NCBI RefSeq assembly: GCF_009617875.1
Contig: NZ_BLAV01000001.1
Coordinates: forward strand, 124,001-188,000
Source of the DNA: Prolixibacter sp. NT017
GTDB taxonomy: Bacteria > Bacteroidota > Bacteroidia > Bacteroidales > Prolixibacteraceae
DNA: 64,000 nt
Direction of reading: 5' to 3'
A program made the position numbers and the translations under genes. Shown piece by piece: positions 25,789-35,001 of the stretch (its first letter is position 1; each line of letters begins with the position of its first letter). The notes under the pieces are model-generated. The model searched no databases, had not been told where the DNA came from, and saw only the letters and a program-made list of their open reading frames with translations.

Positions 25789-27189
25789 ATGAAACCTTTT
25801 TTGGGAGAAGATTTTTTGTTGGAAACCGATACGGCGCGTCAATTATACCACGAACATGCGGCTAAAATGCCCATCTTTGACTATCACTGTCACATCTCTC
25901 CGAAAGAAATTGCCGAGAACAAATCATTCCGTAACCTGACGGAGATTTGGCTTTACGGCGATCACTACAAATGGAGAGCGATGCGCACCAATGGCGTGGA
26001 CGAACGCTATTGTACCGGTGATGCCACGGATGAGGAAAAGTTCATGAAGTGGGCGGAAACCGTGCCCTATACATTGCGGAACCCGTTGTATCACTGGACT
26101 CATCTGGAACTGAAAAAGCCTTTTGGAATCAATAAGATTCTGAATGAAAAAACGGCGAAGGAAATTTGGGAAGAGGCGAATGAAAAACTGAATACGCCCG
26201 ACTTCTCCTGTCGCGGTATTATCAGGAAAGCCAATGTGCATACCATTTGTACAACGGACGATCCGGTTGATTCGCTGGAATATCACCGGCAAATTAAAGA
26301 AGATGGTTTCGAAGTGAATGTGTTGCCGGCATGGCGCCCTGACAAGGCCATGGCAATCGAAAATACAGAAGCTTTTAATGCTTATATCGATCAACTTTCG
26401 GCTGTTGCTGGAATGGACATTTCAACCTTCGACCAGCTGATGGAAGCGCTGGATAAGCGTCATGCTTTCTTTCATGAAAATGGATGTCGTTTGTCTGACC
26501 ATGGACTGGAAACGCTCTACGCTGAACCGTACACGAACGCAGAAATTGCTGCAATTTTCAGCAAAGTACGTGGAGGTGGAAAGATTAATCAGGAAGAGTT
26601 GCTGAAATTCCGTTCGGCCATGTTATATGAGTTCTCCGTTATGGATCACAAGCGGGGCTGGACGCAGCAGTACCACCTGGGAGCCATGCGAAACAATAAC
26701 CGTCGTTTGTTCGAAACGTTGGGACCGGATACCGGCTTCGATTCCATTGGCGATTATTCGCAGGCTACTGCTATGTCGCGTTTCTTCGACCGTCTCGATT
26801 ATGAAGAAAAACTGACACAAACCATTCTGTATAACCTGAACCCGAGCGACAACGAGGTGATAGCTACCATGCTCGGAAACTTTCAGGACGGTTCCGTACC
26901 CGGAAAATTCCAGTTTGGTTCGGGCTGGTGGTTTCTTGACCAAAAAGACGGCATGACCAAACAAATGAATGCCCTGTCGAATCTCGGATTGCTAAGCCGT
27001 TTCGTTGGTATGCTGACCGATTCCAGAAGCTTTTTGTCGTATAGCCGTCACGAATATTTCCGTCGCATCTTGTGCAACCTCCTCGGGAATGACGTCGAAA
27101 ACGGTGAAATGCCGGCTGACATGGAACTGCTGGGACAGATGGTTGAGAACATCAGTTTCAACAACGCGGAGAATTATTTCCGCTTTTAG
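25789..27189 (+). CDS. uxaC: Uronate isomerase (glucuronate/galacturonate isomerase)
   Basis: UxaC converts D-glucuronate to fructuronate and D-galacturonate to tagaturonate. The 466-residue protein belongs to the amidohydrolase fold; the metal-binding HCH lies in FDYHCHISPKE near residue 26. WTHLELKKPFGI, CTTDDPVDSLEYH and GSGWWFLDQKDGM are typical. Translation is probably coupled to uxaE (12-bp gap). Confidence 0.95.
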   Translation: MKPFLGEDFLLETDTARQLYHEHAAKMPIFDYHCHISPKEIAENKSFRNLTEIWLYGDHYKWRAMRTNGVDERYCTGDATDEEKFMKWAETVPYTLRNPLYHWTHLELKKPFGINKILNEKTAKEIWEEANEKLNTPDFSCRGIIRKANVHTICTTDDPVDSLEYHRQIKEDGFEVNVLPAWRPDKAMAIENTEAFNAYIDQLSAVAGMDISTFDQLMEALDKRHAFFHENGCRLSDHGLETLYAEPYTNAEIAAIFSKVRGGGKINQEELLKFRSAMLYEFSVMDHKRGWTQQYHLGAMRNNNRRLFETLGPDTGFDSIGDYSQATAMSRFFDRLDYEEKLTQTILYNLNPSDNEVIATMLGNFQDGSVPGKFQFGSGWWFLDQKDGMTKQMNALSNLGLLSRFVGMLTDSRSFLSYSRHEYFRRILCNLLGNDVENGEMPADMELLGQMVENISFNNAENYFRF

Positions 27190-27245
27190 AAAGAAGAAAC
27201 AAACCAAAGAATATTAACCAATACAAGAATAAAAGTTGCTTAACG

Positions 27246-28283
27246 ATGGATAAAAAAGTGGTCACTTTTGGTGAGATCATGTTGAGATTGGCTACTCCCG
27301 GATATCAGCGGTTTAGCCAGGCGAAGGAGTTTACGGCCACCTTTGGAGGGGGCGAGGCAAACGTAGCTGTTTCGCTGGCAAACTATGGCATCTCGGTTGA
27401 TTTTGTCAGCCGGTTGCCCAAAAATGATATCGGGAAATCGTGCCTGATGGATTTGCAGAAATATGGTGTCGGTGTCGATAAGATGATTTGGGGCGGAGAG
27501 CGTCTGGGAATTTACTTCCTGGAAACAGGTGCCGTCAGCCGTGCGTCGAAGGTGGTTTATGACCGGGCACATTCGGCCATTTCCGAAATTCAACCGGGAA
27601 TGATCGACTGGAAGGAAGTACTGAAAGATGCGCAATGGTTTCACTGGACCGGAATTACACCGGCTATTTCGCAGGGAGCTGCCGATGTGTTGGCCGAAGG
27701 AATTGCGAAAGCCAACGAAATGGGTGTAACCGTTTCGTGCGATTTGAACTACCGGAAAAATCTCTGGAAATACGGAAAAACAGCTGGAGAAGTGATGCCG
27801 GACTTAGTGGCAGGTACCGATGTTGTTCTCGGAAATGAAGAGGATGCCGAAATGGTTTTGGGTATCAAACCCGAAGGAGTAGACGTAACCGGAGGCCATG
27901 TTTCCGGAGCTGCTTACGAATCGGTATCCAAGCAAATCATGGCACAATTCCCGCGCGTGAAGAAAGTGATTACAACGCTTCGGGGCTCTGTCAGTGCTAA
28001 CCACAATAGTTGGTCGGGCGTACTGTGGAACGGAAAAGAGCTTTTTGAAGCGCCTACCTATCAGATTACGCACATTGTCGACCGTGTTGGCGGCGGTGAT
28101 TCGTTCATGGGCGGATTGATTTATGGTCTGCTGACGTGGCCGGAAGACGAGCAAAAAGCATTGAACTTCGCAGTAGCTGCTTCTTGCCTGAAGCATACGA
28201 TTTATGGCGATTACAACCAGGTGACCGTCGAGGAAGTGATGAAGCTGATGTCGGGTGATGCTTCAGGTCGTGTATCCCGGTAG
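27246..28283 (+). CDS. kdgK: 2-keto-3-deoxygluconate kinase
   Basis: PfkB-family kinase of 345 aa giving KDPG from KDG. N-terminal TFGEIMLRLATPGYQRF, FGGGEANVAVSLANYG and the C-terminal signature DRVGGGDSFMGGLIYG with catalytic Asp are seen. Placement between uxaC and kdgA supports the KDG assignment better than for the paralogue at 21237-22316. Confidence 0.93.
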   Translation: MDKKVVTFGEIMLRLATPGYQRFSQAKEFTATFGGGEANVAVSLANYGISVDFVSRLPKNDIGKSCLMDLQKYGVGVDKMIWGGERLGIYFLETGAVSRASKVVYDRAHSAISEIQPGMIDWKEVLKDAQWFHWTGITPAISQGAADVLAEGIAKANEMGVTVSCDLNYRKNLWKYGKTAGEVMPDLVAGTDVVLGNEEDAEMVLGIKPEGVDVTGGHVSGAAYESVSKQIMAQFPRVKKVITTLRGSVSANHNSWSGVLWNGKELFEAPTYQITHIVDRVGGGDSFMGGLIYGLLTWPEDEQKALNFAVAASCLKHTIYGDYNQVTVEEVMKLMSGDASGRVSR

Positions 28284-28316
28284 GAATTCGAAATACAAGG
28301 AAACTAAAAAATAGAA

Positions 28317-28988
28317 ATGGCTAGATTTTCAAGGATTGAAGTGGCACTGAAGATGAAGGAAACTGGAATTATTCCGGTTTTCTTCCATTCGGATGCAGGC
28401 GTGTGTAAACATGTATTGAAGGCTTGTTATGACGGTGGCGTACGGGTTTTTGAATTTACCAACCGCGGTGATTTTGCACACGAAGTTTTTGCAGAACTGA
28501 ATCACTGGGCTGCTGCCGAGATGCCCGATATGATGCTTGGGGTAGGCTCTGTAGTGGATGCGGGTACGGCTTCGTTATACATCCAACTGGGAGCTAACTT
28601 TATTGTTTCTCCGATTCTGAACCCGGATATGGCGAAGGTTTGTAACCGCCGGAAAATTCTTTGGTCGCCGGGTTGCGGTTCGTTAACCGAAATTAATCAG
28701 GCCGAAGAGTACGGAGCTGAAATCTGTAAGATCTTCCCGGGTGCACAGGTGGGCGGACCATCGTTTGTGAAGGCGATAAAAGGCCCGTGCCCGTGGACTA
28801 GTCTAATGCCGACAGGTGGAGTTGAGCCGACAGAAGAAAGCCTGAAAGCCTGGTTTGGTGCCGGTGTCACTTGCGTGGGAATGGGCTCGCAGTTGATAAC
28901 AAAAGAGATTATTCATAAAGGAAATTATTCGGATTTAACGAATAAGGTAAAGCAGGTATTTGAAATACTGGAAGAAATCAGAGGGTGA
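28317..28988 (+). CDS. kdgA: KDPG aldolase (bifunctional 4-hydroxy-2-oxoglutarate aldolase type)
   Basis: Class I aldolase, 223 aa, splitting KDPG into pyruvate and glyceraldehyde-3-phosphate. The Schiff-base lysine is in EICKIFPGAQ, the general-base glutamate in VFEFTNRG, and the phosphate site in MPTGGVEPT. It ends the catabolic part of the operon; the TRAP genes begin 35 bp later. Confidence 0.93.
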   Translation: MARFSRIEVALKMKETGIIPVFFHSDAGVCKHVLKACYDGGVRVFEFTNRGDFAHEVFAELNHWAAAEMPDMMLGVGSVVDAGTASLYIQLGANFIVSPILNPDMAKVCNRRKILWSPGCGSLTEINQAEEYGAEICKIFPGAQVGGPSFVKAIKGPCPWTSLMPTGGVEPTEESLKAWFGAGVTCVGMGSQLITKEIIHKGNYSDLTNKVKQVFEILEEIRG

Positions 28989-29023
28989 GGAACCAGCTTT
29001 TTTCTTTTTGAAAGCCAAAAAAC

Positions 29024-30043
29024 ATGATAAAATCCAAACCGATGATGTCCTTTCTGCTGCTGATGGGATTTTTCATTTTTTCGTCCTGCCAGCAACATCA
29101 GAAAGTGACGGTACTGAAACTGGGCCACAGCCTGGCGCCGACGAATTCGGTGCATAAAGCCATGGTTTACATGGGTAAGCGGCTGGAGAAGTTGTCCGGT
29201 GGTACCATGAAACTCGAAATTTATCCTTCCAGTCAGCTGGGCGGTGAGAGTCAATGCCTGGAGCTGCTCCAAATCGGTTCGCTGGCGATGACAAAAGTTT
29301 CGGCTGCCGCACTCGAAGGTTTTGCACCGGAATTTCAGGTACTTAGTCTTCCTTATATTTTTAAAGATAAAGCACACGCCTTCAAAGTGCTTGACGGCCC
29401 TATCGGACAGGGAATGCTAAAGCAAGCTCAGAAATTCTGGTTGCGCGGACTCTGTTACTACGATGCCGGAAGCCGCTCCTTCTACACAAAAGATACTCCG
29501 ATTTATACTCCTGATGATTTGAAGGGATTAAAAATCAGGGTGATGAAGAGTAATACGGCGGTGGAAATGGTGAAACTGCTGGGAGGTTCTCCTACACCAA
29601 TTTCATTTGGAGAATTGTACACAGCTTTGCAAGGCGGTGTAGTTGACGGTGCGGAAAATAATCCGCCTAGTTTCTATCTGTCTCATCACTACGAAGTTTG
29701 TAAATACTATTCGTTGGATGAGCATACGATGGTTCCCGATGTGTTGCTCATCAGTACCATTGTATGGAATAAGCTGACCCCGCAGCAGCAGAAATGGCTT
29801 CAGGAAGCAGCTAACGAATCGGTTCCCGTTCAGCGTAAGCTATGGGCGGAATCGGAAAAAGAAAGTCTGGCAGCTGTGAAGAAAGCCGGAGTGAAAATTA
29901 TCCATCCTGACAAGGAGCCTTTCAGAGAGAAGGTGAAAGGAATGTATGAGCAGTATAAAGACGATTCGACCATGTATTCGCTGATCAAACGAATTCAGGC
30001 GGTCGATACACTCGCTCTTCCAGGAGACAAGGGGGAAAATTGA
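29024..30043 (+). CDS. TRAP transporter substrate-binding lipoprotein (DctP type)
   Basis: A 339-residue periplasmic binding protein. The N-terminus is a lipoprotein signal with the lipobox FSSCQ (Cys about residue 23), so the protein is membrane-anchored. The carboxylate-binding arginine is in LKGLKIRVMKS and GGVVDGAENNPPSF is typical. Setting directly behind uxaE-uxaC-kdgK-kdgA suggests hexuronates as substrate, by inference. Confidence 0.92.
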   Translation: MIKSKPMMSFLLLMGFFIFSSCQQHQKVTVLKLGHSLAPTNSVHKAMVYMGKRLEKLSGGTMKLEIYPSSQLGGESQCLELLQIGSLAMTKVSAAALEGFAPEFQVLSLPYIFKDKAHAFKVLDGPIGQGMLKQAQKFWLRGLCYYDAGSRSFYTKDTPIYTPDDLKGLKIRVMKSNTAVEMVKLLGGSPTPISFGELYTALQGGVVDGAENNPPSFYLSHHYEVCKYYSLDEHTMVPDVLLISTIVWNKLTPQQQKWLQEAANESVPVQRKLWAESEKESLAAVKKAGVKIIHPDKEPFREKVKGMYEQYKDDSTMYSLIKRIQAVDTLALPGDKGEN

Positions 30044-30085
30044 TTTCTCCGGGCAACCGATAATTCATGACTAAACGTGTTTTAA

Positions 30086-30571
30086 ATGAAACTCCGAAAC
30101 ATTGTAGATAAAATACTGGAGCGGGCAGTGGTCATTCTGATGGGCGCGCTGGTTCTTGATGTGCTCTGGCAGGTAGCCAGCCGCTATATCTTCCAGGACC
30201 CAAGCTCTTTTACTGATGAGTTGGCCGGATTCCTCCTGATTTGGGTAGGATTGCTGGGAGCAGCCTGGGCAGCAGGAATGAAACAGCACCTCGCTATCGA
30301 TTTGCTATCGCAGAAATTGTCACCTGAGCGTCGGAAATACCTCGATATTCTGGTCAATATTTTAGTGATGTTGTTCGCTCTTGCGGTGATGGTAATTGGA
30401 GGAATATGGCTGGTATACACCCGTTTTTATCTCGGACAAATATCTGCCGCCATGCAGATTCCTCTCGGCTATGTATACCTTGTTGTTCCGCTAAGCGGCT
30501 TTCTCATCATGTATTATAGTATCGACGAGATTGCCCGGTTGACTAAAAATCCAAACGCTGAAAAGATTTGA
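30086..30571 (+). CDS. TRAP transporter small permease (DctQ type)
   Basis: A 161-residue membrane protein with four hydrophobic segments, including LILMGALVLDVLWQVASRY and the FTDELAGFLLIWVGLLGAA helix with the family's E-W pattern. The C-terminus is short and cytoplasmic. It is followed by the large permease with a 3-bp gap, so the two are translated together. Confidence 0.9.
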   Translation: MKLRNIVDKILERAVVILMGALVLDVLWQVASRYIFQDPSSFTDELAGFLLIWVGLLGAAWAAGMKQHLAIDLLSQKLSPERRKYLDILVNILVMLFALAVMVIGGIWLVYTRFYLGQISAAMQIPLGYVYLVVPLSGFLIMYYSIDEIARLTKNPNAEKI

Positions 30572-30574
30572 TTC

Positions 30575-31873
30575 ATGGAAACATTAGGAATATTTGTTCT
30601 GGTTATTTCGTTCATCATTTTTCTGGCCATTGGTGTGCCCATTGCCTTCAGCATTGGATTGGCAGCCTTGCTTACGCTTCTTTTAAGTGTAGGAATGTTG
30701 CCGGCATTTACTACGCTGGCTCAGCAGATGGCTACCGGACTTGATAGTTTTGCGCTACTCGCCATACCCTTTTTCATATTAGCGGGGCAACTCATGAACC
30801 GGGGCGGAATCGCCATCCGGTTGATCTCGTTTGCGAAAGTATTGGTCGGACGACTTCCCGGCGGACTGGCATTTGTGAACGTACTTGCCAACATGCTTTT
30901 TGGTGCCATTTCCGGTTCTGCGGCTGCTTCGGCTTCGGCTATTGGCAGTATCATGGGACCTGAAATGGAGAAATCGGGCTATAACAAAAATTTTAGCGCG
31001 GCCATTAACATTACCAGTGCAACGACCGGATTGAGCATCCCGCCAAGCAATATATTGATTGTATACTCACTGGCCTCGGGAGGTGCCTCTATTGCGGCGC
31101 TTTTCCTTGCCGGATATATCCCCGGAATTCTTACCGGCTTATCACTGATGATTGTTGGTGCTGTTTTCGCCGTAAGGAAGAAATATCCGCTTTGTGAGAA
31201 ATATACACTTCGACAGAGCGTGAAGATTTTTATCCAGGCTATTCCCAGTTTATTATTGCTGTTAGTAGTGATTGGCGGAATTATCGCCGGAATTTTTACC
31301 GCAACGGAAGCTTCGGCTGTGGCTGTTTTGTACTGTTTTGTTCTGGCGATGGCTTACAAGGAAATTAAGCTGAGCGATTTGCCCGGAATTCTTCTGAAAT
31401 CGGTTGGAACTACCGCCATTGTGCTTTTGCTGGTGGCAACGTCGATGGGACTTTCGTGGGTAATGTCGTATCAGAACATCCCTCAGGGAGTGAGTGACGC
31501 ATTGTTGAGCGTATCCGGCAATCCGGTTATTGTTTTGCTAATCATCAACTTTATACTGTTGTTCGTGGGTGTGTTCATGGATATGACGCCGGCTGTGCTG
31601 ATTTTCACGCCAATTTTCCTTCCGGTGGTTACCTCGCAGTTGGGAATGGACCCGATTCATTTTGGTATCATCATGGTAATGAACCTTTCGGTAGGACTTT
31701 GTACGCCGCCTGTGGGCTCGGTTCTGTTTATCGGCTGTAGTGTGGCGAACACGAAAATACAACACGTAATCAAACCACTGTTACCTATGTTCGTGGTGAT
31801 GATTATCACGTTATTACTTGTTACTTATGTTCCGGAACTGAGCTTGTGGTTACCTCACGTTTTTGGATACTAG
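30575..31873 (+). CDS. TRAP transporter large permease (DctM type)
   Basis: A 432-residue integral membrane protein with about 12 hydrophobic segments. AIPFFILAGQLMNRGGIA, the GAISGSAAASASAIGSIM loop, TGLSIPPSN and the NLSVGLCTPPVGSVLF block are characteristic of DctM, where the last two carry sodium- and substrate-binding positions. It is the last gene of the operon. Confidence 0.94.
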   Translation: METLGIFVLVISFIIFLAIGVPIAFSIGLAALLTLLLSVGMLPAFTTLAQQMATGLDSFALLAIPFFILAGQLMNRGGIAIRLISFAKVLVGRLPGGLAFVNVLANMLFGAISGSAAASASAIGSIMGPEMEKSGYNKNFSAAINITSATTGLSIPPSNILIVYSLASGGASIAALFLAGYIPGILTGLSLMIVGAVFAVRKKYPLCEKYTLRQSVKIFIQAIPSLLLLLVVIGGIIAGIFTATEASAVAVLYCFVLAMAYKEIKLSDLPGILLKSVGTTAIVLLLVATSMGLSWVMSYQNIPQGVSDALLSVSGNPVIVLLIINFILLFVGVFMDMTPAVLIFTPIFLPVVTSQLGMDPIHFGIIMVMNLSVGLCTPPVGSVLFIGCSVANTKIQHVIKPLLPMFVVMIITLLLVTYVPELSLWLPHVFGY

Positions 31874-31907
31874 CAAACAGATGACAGATTGATTCATAGA
31901 AGTAGTG

Positions 31908-31938
31908 AGAGGAGTTCAGAAATGGAGTCCTCTTTTTT
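31908..31938. terminator. Terminator at end of TRAP operon
   Basis: A short stem AGAGGA / TCCTCT with an imperfect extension and a run of T, between the convergent dctM and galU genes. Confidence 0.5.
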
Positions 31939-31962
31939 CTTTACAGGAAAATGGAAGCGTCT

Positions 31963-32829
31963 TTAGAGTTTCTGGGCTAATTCTTTTAACCAGTTTTTCA
32001 GGCTTTCGCCGATGTCTTCCCGTTCCATTCCAAACAGGATATTGGTTTTTATAAACTCCAGCTTGTCACCAATGTCGAAGAGTTTTCCTTTCAACTTTAC
32101 ACCGTATATTTTTTCGTTTTGCAGAAGGGCCTGCATCGCATCGGTGATTTGAATCTCGTTGTTTTTCCCGGGAGGCGTTTTTTCCAGGTAACTGAAAATT
32201 TCCGGCGTGAAGACATACCGGCTGGCAATGGACAGGTTCGACGGAGCTTCGTGAATAGTCGGCTTTTCAACCAGTCTTTTGGCTTGAAGAATGTTATCGT
32301 ACAAAAGAGTGCCGTCGAAAATGCCGTAGCGATTTACCATGTCTTTCGGGACTTCCTCGAGTCCAACCACCGAACTGTTGTATTTTTCGGCCACTTCAAC
32401 AAGTTGTCGGGTAACCGGAATTTCACTTCTGAAAATGGTGTCGCCCAACAATACGGCAAACGGTTCGTTACCAACATGATCACGAGCATGTAAAATGGCG
32501 TCACCCAAACCGTTCATTTCTTTCTGCCACACGAAATGAATATTGGCCATGTCGGTAACGCGACGAATGGTGTCCAGTTCCCTGAATTTTCTCTTTTGTT
32601 TCAGCAGGTATTCCAGCTCAAAAGAGCGATCGAAATATTCCTCCACAGCTCGTTTCCCACGACCGATAATCATCAGAATGTCGGTTATTCCGGAGGCAAC
32701 GGCTTCTTCCACCACATATTGAATGACCGGCGTGTCGACTATGGGAATCATCTCTTTAGGCTGCGCTTTGGTGATGGGGAGGAAGCGTGTTCCAAATCCG
32801 GCTGCAGGTATAACGGCTTTTCGTATCAT
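31963..32829 (-). CDS. galU: UTP-glucose-1-phosphate uridylyltransferase
   Basis: Makes UDP-glucose for cell-surface polysaccharides and galactose use. The 288-residue protein has the nucleotidyltransferase start KAVIPAAGFGTRFLPITKA, PKEMIPIVDTPVIQYVVEEA, GLGDAILHARDHVG and VEKPTIHEAPSNL. It is transcribed toward the TRAP operon, and the acyl-CoA synthetase upstream is separated by 90 bp on the same strand. Confidence 0.94.
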   Translation of the reverse strand: MIRKAVIPAAGFGTRFLPITKAQPKEMIPIVDTPVIQYVVEEAVASGITDILMIIGRGKRAVEEYFDRSFELEYLLKQKRKFRELDTIRRVTDMANIHFVWQKEMNGLGDAILHARDHVGNEPFAVLLGDTIFRSEIPVTRQLVEVAEKYNSSVVGLEEVPKDMVNRYGIFDGTLLYDNILQAKRLVEKPTIHEAPSNLSIASRYVFTPEIFSYLEKTPPGKNNEIQITDAMQALLQNEKIYGVKLKGKLFDIGDKLEFIKTNILFGMEREDIGESLKNWLKELAQKL

Positions 32830-32919
32830 GATTCTAATCGCAGTTTCCGGTTCATTTTACAAAAAATATCCGAAATAGTTCACTCATACGTTGACATATT
32901 CCGGATACAAATTAGCTGT

Positions 32920-34836
32920 TTAGAGCGTTTCGTTCCATTTGGCGATAGCCTCCATGTTCATCGGATTGGTGATGTTACGGGCTTCGGCTGTATAGAGAAA
33001 CTCCAGTTCTTTGGCAAAGTATTCGGTAATTTTTCCACGAACCATTTTCATGGTACTGTTCATCAGGTGGTTTTGTTCCGTAAAGGCTTCGGGAAGTACG
33101 ACAATGGTCGTAGGCAGCCAGCGCTCGGGAAACATACCCTCGTATTTTCCGCCTTTGCGGTAAGCATCGACTTCTTGTTTGAGAATTTCCAGCGATTTTT
33201 CGTTGCCTTCTTCGGTTCCCGGATCGACGCCCATCTTCTGCAATTTCCGGTTAATGGCTCCAATATTGGGAACCAGCATTCCGGAAGTATAAGGATTCTG
33301 GTTATTGTAGAGCATGGCCTGATCAATGAACTCTGACTGGTCGACCAACGCTTCCTCGATGCCTTCCGGACTGAATTTTTCGCCATCGTTTCCAATCAGC
33401 AGGCTCTTGAAGCGACCCAGAACGTACAAAAATCCGTCGGGGCCCATGTAGCCCATATCGCCGGTGTGCAGCCAGCCATCTTTCAGTGTTTCGGCGGTGG
33501 CTTTCGGGTTTTTCCAGTAACCGACCATCACGTTGTCGCCTTTGATGACGATTTCACCTTTTTCGCCAACTGGCAAATCTTTTCCGTCCTCGTCGCAAAT
33601 TCTCAAATCAAGGTCTTTCACTAAACGTCCCGATGAACCGAATTTGATGGCGTGGAGTGCGTTGGAAGAAATGACGGGCGATGCTTCGGAAAGTCCATAT
33701 CCCTGGCAAACCGGAACTCCGATGGCTGCAAAAAAGCGCTGCAGCTCGATGTCGAGCAGGGCACCTCCGCCCACGAAGAATTTCAGTTCGCCACCAAACG
33801 CTTCCCTGATTTTGGAGAACAGAATTTTATCGTAGAAAGCAACCGCGGGCCTCATCAACGCACGCCAGCCTTTGCCCTTGTTCCAACCATTGCCGTTATA
33901 GGCGTAGCCGACTTTTAGTCCTTGTTTGAAAAGTCTCTCCGCGGTTTTTCCTTTGGCCTGGATATTTTTCTCGATGTTTTTCCGGAAGTTCTTCGAAAGA
34001 GCCGGCACACTCATCAAAATGTTTGGCTTCAGCTCTTTGATGTTGTTCGGGACATTGCGCAATGTTTCCATCGGTGAACGACCAATTTGCACCGAACCAA
34101 TGCTGGCACCATTGACCATGAAGCTGTATAAGCAGGCAGTATGGGCAAATGAGTGATCCCAGGGTAGAATTGCCAGCGTCCGGAAGCTTTCGTCGATCTC
34201 CATGAGAGAGTTGGACTGAGCCACGTTGGCGGCATAGTTCAAGTGCGAGAGCATAATTCCCTTCGGATCGGCTGTGGTTCCTGATGTATAGGAGATGTTA
34301 GCCAAATCGTCGGGTTGAATGCCTTGCCAGATGGCATCGAAAGTGGCTTTCTTTTCGGGATCTGCCAGGAAGGTCTTGCCTTGCTCAATCAGGTCCGAGA
34401 AATTGAGGTCATTCGTTCCCGGATTTTCCTTTCTGTCGATATAAATCACTTTTTTGAGCTCGGGCAGTTCCTTGCGGATACTTTCAATCTTTTCGGCTTG
34501 CTGTCCGGATACGATGAGCATTTTTGCCCCGGAATGTTCCAACCTGAATTTAAGTTCGTAGGGTTCAAGTTTCACCGACAGAGGAACATTAATAGCCTCG
34601 CAGTATAAAATTCCCAATTCGCTAATTAACCATGCGTTGCGGCCTTCGGATAGCAAACCAACACGGTCTCCCATTTCCAGCCCGGCTGATAACAAACCAG
34701 CGCCAAACTGATGGACTTGTTCGTGAATTTCACGATAAGTGGATGGTTCGTATTGGTCTTTTGTTTTTTCCCAAAGAAGAGGATTGTCAGGAAATTTAGC
34801 GACGCTTTGTTCAAAAAGCTCAATAAGTGTCTTCAT
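32920..34836 (-). CDS. Long-chain acyl-CoA synthetase (AMP-forming)
   Basis: Activates fatty acids to acyl-CoA through an acyl-AMP intermediate. The 638-residue protein has the AMP-binding motif ISYTSGTTADPKGI, the GYGLSEASP block, GDMGYMGPDGFLYVLGR with the ribose-binding aspartate, and a C-terminal lysine-rich segment. I chose Met 34836 (MKTLIELFEQS); the upstream Met at 34890 adds 18 unconserved residues. No secretion signal; probably membrane-associated. Confidence 0.9.
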   Translation of the reverse strand: MKTLIELFEQSVAKFPDNPLLWEKTKDQYEPSTYREIHEQVHQFGAGLLSAGLEMGDRVGLLSEGRNAWLISELGILYCEAINVPLSVKLEPYELKFRLEHSGAKMLIVSGQQAEKIESIRKELPELKKVIYIDRKENPGTNDLNFSDLIEQGKTFLADPEKKATFDAIWQGIQPDDLANISYTSGTTADPKGIMLSHLNYAANVAQSNSLMEIDESFRTLAILPWDHSFAHTACLYSFMVNGASIGSVQIGRSPMETLRNVPNNIKELKPNILMSVPALSKNFRKNIEKNIQAKGKTAERLFKQGLKVGYAYNGNGWNKGKGWRALMRPAVAFYDKILFSKIREAFGGELKFFVGGGALLDIELQRFFAAIGVPVCQGYGLSEASPVISSNALHAIKFGSSGRLVKDLDLRICDEDGKDLPVGEKGEIVIKGDNVMVGYWKNPKATAETLKDGWLHTGDMGYMGPDGFLYVLGRFKSLLIGNDGEKFSPEGIEEALVDQSEFIDQAMLYNNQNPYTSGMLVPNIGAINRKLQKMGVDPGTEEGNEKSLEILKQEVDAYRKGGKYEGMFPERWLPTTIVVLPEAFTEQNHLMNSTMKMVRGKITEYFAKELEFLYTAEARNITNPMNMEAIAKWNETL

Positions 34837-34950
34837 AGATGTCTCTTTTTCCGTCGGCGAATACCGTAGTTTAGGATTTTTGTTAAGCAAGATTCAAAAC
34901 TATGGAAATTTCCGTTAATCAGAAAAATGTTTTAAAGCCTGAAAAAGGCA

Positions 34951-34983
34951 TAAAAATACCCGAACAGAATCTGTTCAGGTATT
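34951..34983 (-). terminator. Terminator of galM
   Basis: A 13-position stem, AATACCcGAACAG with CTGTTCaGGTATT, with a single C/A mismatch and a 3-nt AAT loop. On the minus strand it is followed by five T. It lies 19 bp beyond the galM stop. Confidence 0.85.
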
Positions 34984-35001
34984 TATTGATGAGTGTGTTA
35001 T

